Shown: piece by piece, positions 1 to 6,636 of the stretch | How positions within the stretch are numbered: the stretch's first letter is position 1 | Layout: every line of letters begins with the position of its first letter | Assembly (NCBI GenBank): GCA_934271245.1 | Contig: CAKQQY010000023.1 | Span: forward strand, 1-30,288 | Length of the DNA: 30,288 nt | Source: an uncultured Clostridia bacterium | Lineage (GTDB): Bacteria > Bacillota > Clostridia > Christensenellales > Borkfalkiaceae | Direction of reading: 5' to 3' | Notes under the pieces: model-generated | What the model was told of the DNA's origin: nothing | What the model saw: only the letters and a program-made list of their open reading frames with translations | Database searches by the model: none | Made by a program: the position numbers and the translations under genes

Positions 1-148
1 TTCGGAGATAAAGAATATCGTTGTCATTCCGTTCGGTTGAAATTTGCAGACTTTTCCCGTAAATCATATTCAGGGATTAAAGAACATATTTTCATATATA
101 TTTCTTGCCGTAATTAACGCCTAATACTATTTTCCCTGCGTTCGGGTA

Positions 149-177
149 TTTACAATCGATAAAATAAATGATAAAAT
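149..177 (+). promoter_or_regulatory. Sigma-70-like promoter of the EFR1-like gene
   Basis: TTTACA at 149-154 and TAAAAT at 172-177 are separated by exactly 17 bases, and the gene starts 33 bases after the -10 box. AAAGGA at 197-202 is its ribosome binding site. The same box pair with the same spacing precedes the SIMPL gene at 22612. In the upstream stretch 1-148 I see no convincing gene. Confidence 0.6.
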
Positions 178-210
178 TTACTCGTTAAAAAATCTTAAAG
201 GAAATCAATT

Positions 211-969
211 ATGATTTTTTGTTTTTCGGGAACGGGCAACAGCAGATATATCGCGAAACGAATCGCCGAAGCGACACAAGACGAAATAATCGACCTTAAC
301 TCAAAAATCAAAACGCGTGACGTTTCGCAGATAAAAACGGGACGCGACGTAATCGTGGTAACCCCTACGTACGCCTGGCGTATCCCCCGCGTCGCGAGTG
401 AATGGCTTTCCGAAACGGAACTTATCGGAGCGGAACGGATCTGGTTCGTAATGGATTGCGGCGGAGAAATCGGAAACGCCGCTAAATACAATCGCCGCCT
501 TGCGGAAGAAAAACGCCTTATCTATATGGGAACCGCGCAAATCGTTATGCCGGAAAATTATATCGCTATGTTCAATGCGCCGACCTTCGATAAAGCCGAA
601 TCGATTGTGCAAAATGCCGAACCGCATATCGAAAACGCAATCTCACGGATTAAATCGGGCGAATCTTTCCAAAAACCGAGAAATAACCTTTACGACCGCT
701 TTATGAGCGGACCCGTAAACCCGATATTTTACCGCTTTATCGTAAAAGCCAAAGCCTTCCGAACGAAAGATACTTGTATCGGGTGCGGACAATGCGTAAA
801 AAATTGCCCGATGAACAATATCGCCCTTAATAACGGCAAACCGAAATGGGGAAAAAACTGCACGCATTGCATGGCTTGCATATGCTATTGCCCGACGGAA
901 GCCATAGAATACGGCAAAAAAAGCGTCGGAAAACCGCGCTACCACTTCGAACGATTACATATCCGTTAA
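211..969 (+). CDS. EFR1-like flavodoxin / 2x[4Fe-4S] ferredoxin fusion protein
   Basis: This is a 252-residue cytoplasmic electron-transfer protein. Residues 5-11 (FSGTGNS) form a flavodoxin-type phosphate-binding loop for FMN, and PTYAWRIP at 52-59 is the second flavin-side motif usual in this family. The C-terminal part holds two classical [4Fe-4S] motifs: C189, C192, C195, C199 and C217, C220, C223, C227. This domain order matches the EFR1 family of Clostridia, whose redox partners are mostly unknown. The start is supported by AAAGGA eight bases upstream and by a good promoter. It stands alone: a terminator follows, and the next gene is convergent. No substrate can be read from the sequence. 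Confidence 0.88.
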   Translation: MIFCFSGTGNSRYIAKRIAEATQDEIIDLNSKIKTRDVSQIKTGRDVIVVTPTYAWRIPRVASEWLSETELIGAERIWFVMDCGGEIGNAAKYNRRLAEEKRLIYMGTAQIVMPENYIAMFNAPTFDKAESIVQNAEPHIENAISRIKSGESFQKPRNNLYDRFMSGPVNPIFYRFIVKAKAFRTKDTCIGCGQCVKNCPMNNIALNNGKPKWGKNCTHCMACICYCPTEAIEYGKKSVGKPRYHFERLHIR

Positions 970-1050
970 TCGCTTCGCGCCGATTTAATTATCGTAAACG
1001 ACGAAGTACAGTCGCTTTAGCAGAATAAATTTTTCTTTAATATCACGAAT

Positions 1051-1086
1051 ACGGACAGGATAGTTATCCTGCCCGTTAATTTTTTG
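1051..1086 (+). terminator. Rho-independent terminator of the EFR1-like gene
   Basis: Arms 1051-1062 and 1065-1076 pair over 12 bases with one mismatch and a two-base loop, followed by TAATTTTTTG. The T-run lies on the right side only, so it serves the + strand gene. Confidence 0.7.
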
Positions 1087-1090
1087 TGAA

Positions 1091-1110
1091 AACCCGAGTT
1101 TTTCTCGGCT
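1091..1110 (-). terminator. Probable terminator of the large minus-strand operon
   Basis: Read on the minus strand, AAGCCGAG and CTCGGGTT form a stem with one mismatch and an AAAAA loop, followed by TTC. The T-run is short, so termination may be partial. It lies 26 bases after the stop of the DMT permease gene, the last gene of the operon. Confidence 0.45.
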
Positions 1111-1135
1111 TAAAAATACGGCAAATTCCGAATAA

Positions 1136-2050
1136 TCAGACGCCGATAATTATTACTGCGGCGACGCCGACAATCAACCCGATAGTCTTTTTTAGCGAAA
1201 GTTTTTCTTTGAACCCGAAATACCCTACTAATGTCGCGATAATAATACATATCGCGCTCGATACGGGGAATATTATAATCGACGGCACCGATTTACTCAT
1301 TTCGGTGATAATAATATTTATCAAGAAAACCGCGACCGCCAGAAACACGCCGCAAACGATAAGTTTTTTATTCGGCGTATTTTCTGTTTTTACAGCGTTA
1401 TCTCCGACGTTTTCGGAAGGCTTTTTTCTTCCCGAAAGGAAGGCGCAAACGAGCATAAAAAGACAACATAAAACGAACGTAACGCAAGAAAAAAGCGACG
1501 AATTCGCCCCGTCAACTTTAAGCGCGAAATATTTTTGCACCACCATAACCAGTCCGTTTGCGAGAAAGTTTGCGAAAAGCAACGAAAGCGTTTTCACCGA
1601 CATTTTCTTTTCCGATTTGCCGCCGCCCGACGACAGAAGATAAGCGGAAACGAAAAACACGATAAGACCTATCAGTTGATGAATTCTGATTTCTTCGCCG
1701 AACCAGAAATACGACGCCACCACGGAAATAACGAGTCCGCCCAACCCGAACATAGTCACCACGGCAATGGAACACCCTTTCAGGGCTTCCGTTCCGCTGA
1801 ACAAATCTACGGCGAATAACGCCGCCATCAAGACCGAACAGACGATAAGTCCCGCGTTAAAGCCGTCGAACCCCACGAATAACACCGCTATAAAAGCAAG
1901 AATCGCCGCAACGCCCTGATACAGCGCGCCGAACGCGAAAAACTGCTTTCCCGATTTTATTTCGTCGCTCGAAATTTTGCTGCAAGCCTTCTGAACGACT
2001 CTCATAACGGCGATTACGATAAATAAAAGAATAACGATATAAACGTTCAT
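1136..2050 (-). CDS. DMT-superfamily (EamA-like) permease
   Basis: This is a 304-residue integral membrane protein with about ten hydrophobic segments arranged as two halves of about five, joined by a polar loop around residues 210-230. That is the usual size and plan of the drug/metabolite transporter superfamily, which includes monosaccharide permeases (RhaT, GlcU) as well as exporters. As the last gene of the glycan operon, 18 bases after the GH109-like gene, it may move a monosaccharide or a by-product such as an amino sugar. That role is inference from position. Its ATG has no clear Shine-Dalgarno sequence (TTTTTCTTT precedes it), so translation may be coupled to the gene before it. Substrate and direction are unknown. 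Confidence 0.75.
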   Translation of the reverse strand: MNVYIVILLFIVIAVMRVVQKACSKISSDEIKSGKQFFAFGALYQGVAAILAFIAVLFVGFDGFNAGLIVCSVLMAALFAVDLFSGTEALKGCSIAVVTMFGLGGLVISVVASYFWFGEEIRIHQLIGLIVFFVSAYLLSSGGGKSEKKMSVKTLSLLFANFLANGLVMVVQKYFALKVDGANSSLFSCVTFVLCCLFMLVCAFLSGRKKPSENVGDNAVKTENTPNKKLIVCGVFLAVAVFLINIIITEMSKSVPSIIIFPVSSAICIIIATLVGYFGFKEKLSLKKTIGLIVGVAAVIIIGV

Positions 2051-2068
2051 AAAGAAAAACCGAAAAAG

Positions 2069-3280
2069 TTAAAACTCCGTAACGTCTTTCTTTTCGCGCA
2101 TAACCCATTTTCCGTCGGTGAAATCGGGAATGGCGACGGGCGCGCCGCCGTTAGCGACTGAATCTTCCGATAAACAGGTAATCGCCATCCAGGAAGCGGC
2201 GTCGTAAACGTCGATAGGCATTTCGTCGCCGTTTTTAACCGCGTCGACGAACGCTTTTAATAACAGATAATCCATACCGCCGTGCCCCGCGTCGATTTGT
2301 TCTTTGGTCATATTGCGCCATAACTTCGGCATACAGTCTTCGTGTTTTTTCGCAGTGCCATGATACTCGTAAATATCCTTTTCGTGGTCGAATTCGCCGT
2401 CGATAAGGGCGACGTCGCCGCGTTCCGAGTACATGCCTTTCGTACCTTCCACGGTAAATTCTCTGCTGTACGGGTGCGGAAGAGTCGTGTCTAACTTTAA
2501 AGAAATTATCGCCCCGTCGGCGCATTTTATTATAGTATGAACTATATCCCCCTGCATAAACCTTTTCCCTTTCAGCGAAGCCAGATCGTCGCGACCGTTT
2601 ACGTATTCTTCGAGTCCGCGCGCCTTGGACGAAACGGAAACCAGAGAAACCATTCTGTTTCCCCTGTTTATGTTAAGCAGTTTTGCGATAGGACCTAATT
2701 CGTGGGTAGGATAATTATCGCAGTTGCGCGTTAAATAATTCCTTAATCTGTAATGCCTGTTTTTTACGCCGTAAGAAATCTCTTCTCTTAAATCGTGGCA
2801 ATAGGCGCCGTGACAGTACACAATCTCGCCGAGAAGTCCTTTTCTCGCCATGCCCGTCGCGAGAAGTTCTCTTTTGCCGTAACAACAATTTTCCATAAAG
2901 AAAAAAGGCGTTTTCGTTTTTTCGTACGTTCTGACGAGCAGCCTGCAATCGTCTATAGAATACGCGCCGCCGACTTCCAAAGCGGTAATTTTGCCCGCTT
3001 CCATGCTTTTTACGGCAAGCGGAACGTGCGCTTCCCACGCCGCGGAAATTATTACCGCGTCAACGTTTTTATCTTGTAAAAGTTTGTCCGCTTCGGTATA
3101 CCCGACGGCGTTAAACCCGCGAATCTTTTTAACGTCATTTACGGCGGTTTCCGTTCTGTCTGCGTAAGAATCGCAAACCGCAACCACGTCTATATCGTCT
3201 TTCCATTCGTTAAGAATAAATCCCAACCAACCGTTTCCGCGCTGACCTAACCCTATAAATCCTAATTTGATTTTTTCCAT
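2069..3280 (-). CDS. GH109-like NAD-dependent glycosidase (Gfo/Idh/MocA fold)
   Basis: A 403-residue protein. Residues 7-12 (GFIGLG) open a Rossmann dinucleotide fold. Features typical of GH109 rather than of ordinary Gfo/Idh dehydrogenases are MENCCY at 129-134, the NYPTHELGP block at 189-197 (Y190 and H193 match the conserved active-site Tyr/His), the NINRGNR segment after it, HPYSR with GTKG in the beta domain, and a late GHGGMDY motif. GH109 enzymes cleave alpha-N-acetylgalactosaminides through transient oxidation by a bound NAD and elimination. There is no signal peptide, so it should act in the cytoplasm on imported sugars, unlike many secreted GH109 members. The start has AAAAGGA eight bases upstream, inside the end of the GH31 gene, one base away. 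The exact glycosidic substrate is inferred from the family. Confidence 0.8.
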   Translation of the reverse strand: MEKIKLGFIGLGQRGNGWLGFILNEWKDDIDVVAVCDSYADRTETAVNDVKKIRGFNAVGYTEADKLLQDKNVDAVIISAAWEAHVPLAVKSMEAGKITALEVGGAYSIDDCRLLVRTYEKTKTPFFFMENCCYGKRELLATGMARKGLLGEIVYCHGAYCHDLREEISYGVKNRHYRLRNYLTRNCDNYPTHELGPIAKLLNINRGNRMVSLVSVSSKARGLEEYVNGRDDLASLKGKRFMQGDIVHTIIKCADGAIISLKLDTTLPHPYSREFTVEGTKGMYSERGDVALIDGEFDHEKDIYEYHGTAKKHEDCMPKLWRNMTKEQIDAGHGGMDYLLLKAFVDAVKNGDEMPIDVYDAASWMAITCLSEDSVANGGAPVAIPDFTDGKWVMREKKDVTEF

Positions 3281-3281
3281 T

Positions 3282-5012
3282 TTATAAATCCTTTTTTACG
3301 TAAACCGAAATTTTATCGCCGTTTACGGTGAATCTGCCGCAATCGACCTTTTCACCCGTAAAGTAATCTTCCCATACTCCCTGCGGAAGATAAACTTCTC
3401 TGTAATTCTGCCCTGAAAAGGACGGCGCGACGAGTAAATCTTCGCCGAGCAGAAATTCGTCGTCTATAGAATAAACTTCCTTGTCGGAAGTATAATCGGA
3501 AACGAGCGCCCTTACGACGGGTTTACCCGTTTCTTTATAAATTTTGAAAGCGCGTTTCAATCTCGGAATAAGTTTAACCCTTTCGTCTAACCAGTATTTT
3601 ACTTCTTTTTCTATGCCGAACTTAATAAAGGGCAACTCTTCGCAATACCAACCGTTTATAAGGCACTGCGGCGAAAACACTACGAGTTGCAACCGTTTTA
3701 AGAACTCTTCCGCGCTGTCGGCGTGCCTTACTTCGGGCGTCCATAATATTCCCGAGAACCCTGCCGTACACAAACCGCGAATAAAATCGCGGTAATCGTA
3801 TAAATCGCTGTAAACGGCGAAAGGATACGAAGAAGCGAGCGCGCCCGCGTTTCTTACTTCCGAATAGGTAGGCTTACCGTCTAAAACGCTTAATATCGTC
3901 TGCATATAAAGAGTGCCGAACAAACTGTGATATTGTTCGCCGTCCGCGCCCGACGGAAATTCCGAGCATAACGGGAACGTCCAACTGCCGGTATAATCGC
4001 TGCCGTCGCACTCGTCGATTTTAAATCCGTCTATAACGCCGAAAGTCACGTCTTTTTTGTGATAATCGATAAAGATTTTTCTCGCCTTTTCGGTAGCGAA
4101 ATCGGGAACAAGACCGTTCCACACGAGATAATCGCCGCTGTACTTTTTCAAATCGTCGTAAATATCGCTTTGCGGCGAAGTGAAAGCGTGTTCCCATAAA
4201 TTTAAGTGAAGATTTTTTTCGTATACGCTTTTAACGAACTTTTCGGGGTCGGGGAATCTTTCTTTGTTCCACTTAAAAGAACACGAATACGTAGCCGTTT
4301 GCCACCCCGGTTCTAACCCGACGACAGAAAGCGGCATATGGTTATCGGAAAAATATTTTACGGTTTTTTCCACGTTATTCTGATCCGACGGACCGTAACA
4401 ACGATAATAAACTCCGAGTCCCCATTCGGGAACAGAGCAGCCGCCGCCCGAAAGCGTATTGTATTCTTTAACTACGTCGGTAATCGTATCCCCTTCGAAA
4501 ATATAAATATCCACGCCTTTGGCGACGGGAATCTGAACGGAAACCACGGAATTATCCGCGACTTCTTTTATCGCGTAGAGTTCGTCGGTACCGACTTTAA
4601 CTTCCCCGTTGCCGACTTTATCGCAATCAGTATCTTTACCCGAAACGTCGTTTTTTCGTTTCCCGAACTCGAATTCTGCGTACCTTGCCGTATCGAAGTA
4701 TATTCCGTAACCGAAATTGCTCACGAAAAACGGAACGGGCGCGTGCGAATCTCCGTTATCGGAAACGGGATCGGCGTTTACTCTCGTAACCAGTTTTTTT
4801 CCTGTGAGATCGAAAGTTTTAAGTTGAAGCCCTAATCCGTAAAAGCGTTCGCCTTTACCGACGGGGAATTCGAGAACGCAACCGCGCGCGTTTAATTTAA
4901 ACTTTATTTTGTTTACGTCGTAACCGATTTTCGTTTCTTTATAATGAAACCCATTGCAATAAACCGACGGAACGATTTTTTCGGGCGACCCGAATTTTAC
5001 GTGAAAAGCCAT
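3282..5012 (-). CDS. Glycoside hydrolase family 31 (divergent)
   Basis: A 576-residue cytoplasmic enzyme with an N-terminal beta-sandwich (about 1-190), a TIM barrel (about 195-490) and a short C-terminal beta domain. DGFKIDECD at 328-336 fits the GH31 nucleophile region, with D333 the likely nucleophile. YSDLYDY at 401-407 follows EVRNAG and fits the acid/base loop, with D403 the likely acid. The usual aromatic/GD signature near the acid/base and the usual WG(S/A)DIGG segment are replaced here by GILWTPEVR at 420-428, so substrate specificity is uncertain. Known GH31 activities include alpha-glucosidase, alpha-xylosidase, sulfoquinovosidase and alpha-GalNAcase; the operon context favours the last, but only weakly. 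CTCCTTT at 5027-5033 (AAAGGAG on the coding strand) lies an unusually long 14 bases from the ATG; a stop codon two codons upstream of the ATG rules out an earlier start. Confidence 0.85.
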   Translation of the reverse strand: MAFHVKFGSPEKIVPSVYCNGFHYKETKIGYDVNKIKFKLNARGCVLEFPVGKGERFYGLGLQLKTFDLTGKKLVTRVNADPVSDNGDSHAPVPFFVSNFGYGIYFDTARYAEFEFGKRKNDVSGKDTDCDKVGNGEVKVGTDELYAIKEVADNSVVSVQIPVAKGVDIYIFEGDTITDVVKEYNTLSGGGCSVPEWGLGVYYRCYGPSDQNNVEKTVKYFSDNHMPLSVVGLEPGWQTATYSCSFKWNKERFPDPEKFVKSVYEKNLHLNLWEHAFTSPQSDIYDDLKKYSGDYLVWNGLVPDFATEKARKIFIDYHKKDVTFGVIDGFKIDECDGSDYTGSWTFPLCSEFPSGADGEQYHSLFGTLYMQTILSVLDGKPTYSEVRNAGALASSYPFAVYSDLYDYRDFIRGLCTAGFSGILWTPEVRHADSAEEFLKRLQLVVFSPQCLINGWYCEELPFIKFGIEKEVKYWLDERVKLIPRLKRAFKIYKETGKPVVRALVSDYTSDKEVYSIDDEFLLGEDLLVAPSFSGQNYREVYLPQGVWEDYFTGEKVDCGRFTVNGDKISVYVKKDL

Positions 5013-5063
5013 AAATTAAAGTTTTTCTCCTTTGAAAATTCGCCGTTATTAAATAACGAAACT

Positions 5064-6569
5064 CTATTCTTTGTAAATATCGTTGTTTTCCGTCAATTCG
5101 TCGAAAACGGCTGTCGAATTACAGAATTTTTTAAAGAACTGTTCGTCGGTGCAGAAGCGTTCGTTCGTCCAGAGCCGTTCGGAAACCGCGGGAACGAATT
5201 CCCTTATATACGGAATTTTCTGCGCGAAATAATTAGCCCAGTCGCACATTTGCGCGCCGATAATTTTATCCGTTTTCGGCAAGTGCATGGGGTTTAAATG
5301 CACGGGCGAAGTTTTCATATACTTATTTTTAAAAGTGAACTTATCCCAGGCGAGAATTTCTTTATACCCCCAGGGTTTCATATCCGGCCACCATAACCGA
5401 GAACCCCAGGACACCGAATATAAGGGTTCCCACGAACAGTTTAACACCCTGTACCCTTTTTCTATCAACTTGTCCGCGGTGCAGTAAAGCGATTCGAAAA
5501 CGCCCACTATACACTCTTTCGGAATAATATCGGCGTACTTTTCGGCAAATCCTTCCCAGACTATGGGCGTTCTGCCGAGCGAAATTACTTTTTCCGCAAA
5601 CCTTTTAACGGAGTAAGCGTAAAGTTCTTCGGAATCGGTAAGGTTATTTTCCTTGATAAACGCCTGACAATCGTCGCAAGCGTCCCATACGCGGTGATTT
5701 ACTTCGTCGCCGCCGATATGAAGATAAGGCGAGTCGGGGAACAACTTCGCAAGTTCTTCGATAAGCGTTTCCGCCGCTTCGAACGTTCCTTTTTTACCTA
5801 CGCAGATACTGTCTTCCGCGCACGGAGTACCGTCTTCCCATAAAGGAGATTTTTCCGTATAAACGTTGGCGAAAATCTCGGAGCAATTCTTAATCATAGC
5901 CGTTGCGTGCCCGGGTAAATCTATCTCGGGAACGATAGTGATATTCCTTTGCTTGCAGTATTCGTTCAAAAACTTTATCTGCTCTTTTGAATAGCAATTC
6001 CCCGCGGAAATTTTCGGAAAACGTTCGGACGGCAAAGTATAACCGTCGTTATCGGTAAAATGAATATGTAAATAATTCATTTTGTATAAATAACACAAAT
6101 CGGCGAACACCAGCAAATTGTTAAAGGCAAGTTTACGCTTACTTTGCGAAGCGCACGCCATAACCCCGCGATAGTCCGTTTCGGGGTAATCGAAAATTTC
6201 GCATTTGCAGATAAACGATTTCCCGTCGATAACCTCTATCAACTGAATAAGCGTTGCGAGCGCGTAACACACCCCTTCGGACGAAGAAGATTGTATTTCG
6301 ACCTGCGGAAAAGTTTTCAGCGAGTATTCGCCTTTATTTAACTTGTCGTTAAACTTAATTACCGCGCCGTTTTTACCGCGAGTAAACTTTAAGTTCCGTC
6401 CGCGATAAATGGTATCGATAAACGCGTCGATATGATTCTGCCACTCTTTTTCTTCCGTATAAATTTCAGTCGATACGGGTACGTCGAAAACGAAAGGCTC
6501 GTCGCCTTTAACGCTTTTCGGCATAGGAATTACGGGAATATCGGAATAAGTAACTTTAATTTTATCCAT
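5064..6569 (-). CDS. GH20 beta-N-acetylhexosaminidase
   Basis: A 501-residue exo-hydrolase for terminal beta-GlcNAc or beta-GalNAc. The N-terminal part (about 1-125) is the alpha/beta domain that precedes the barrel in GH20. The barrel shows HIHFTDNDGY at 168-177, PEIDLPGHATA at 214-224 and the catalytic pair in HIGGDEV, D288-E289; the Asp positions the substrate acetamido group and the Glu is the acid/base. A late PAVSERLW motif is also typical. No signal peptide is visible, so it acts in the cytoplasm on imported oligosaccharides. The ATG has no adjacent Shine-Dalgarno sequence; AAAAAGGA lies beyond a strong hairpin at 6582-6607. It is followed 51 bases later by the GH31 gene. Confidence 0.93.
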   Translation of the reverse strand: MDKIKVTYSDIPVIPMPKSVKGDEPFVFDVPVSTEIYTEEKEWQNHIDAFIDTIYRGRNLKFTRGKNGAVIKFNDKLNKGEYSLKTFPQVEIQSSSSEGVCYALATLIQLIEVIDGKSFICKCEIFDYPETDYRGVMACASQSKRKLAFNNLLVFADLCYLYKMNYLHIHFTDNDGYTLPSERFPKISAGNCYSKEQIKFLNEYCKQRNITIVPEIDLPGHATAMIKNCSEIFANVYTEKSPLWEDGTPCAEDSICVGKKGTFEAAETLIEELAKLFPDSPYLHIGGDEVNHRVWDACDDCQAFIKENNLTDSEELYAYSVKRFAEKVISLGRTPIVWEGFAEKYADIIPKECIVGVFESLYCTADKLIEKGYRVLNCSWEPLYSVSWGSRLWWPDMKPWGYKEILAWDKFTFKNKYMKTSPVHLNPMHLPKTDKIIGAQMCDWANYFAQKIPYIREFVPAVSERLWTNERFCTDEQFFKKFCNSTAVFDELTENNDIYKE

Positions 6570-6581
6570 ATTTTTAATTTT

Positions 6582-6607
6582 GGCGGCATAAAATCGTTTA
6601 TGCCGCC
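6582..6607 (-). promoter_or_regulatory. Perfect 11-bp intergenic hairpin before GH20
   Basis: GGCGGCATAAA at 6582-6592 and its exact complement at 6597-6607 enclose the loop ATCG. No T-run follows on the minus strand, so it is not an ordinary terminator. It lies between the secreted-protein gene and GH20, with AAAAAGGA (6614-6621) just before it and the ATG 12 bases after it. It may stabilise or separate the two parts of the message, or bring the distant ribosome binding site closer to the start. Confidence 0.6.
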
Positions 6608-6636
6608 GTTAAATCCTTTTTATAAATACCGCGTTT

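Noticed and set aside
1..117. An open + strand frame from the window edge to a TAA at 115-117, possibly the end of a gene.
   Set aside because: Only 38 codons, no recognisable motif, and such a frame is common by chance.
1086..1643. A 185-codon + strand frame opposite the DMT permease gene.
   Set aside because: Its content mirrors the hydrophobic permease codons and it has no ribosome binding site; it also runs through the terminator region.
4338..4835. A 165-codon + strand frame opposite GH31.
   Set aside because: GH31 catalytic motifs lie on the minus strand; the + frame has no family features.
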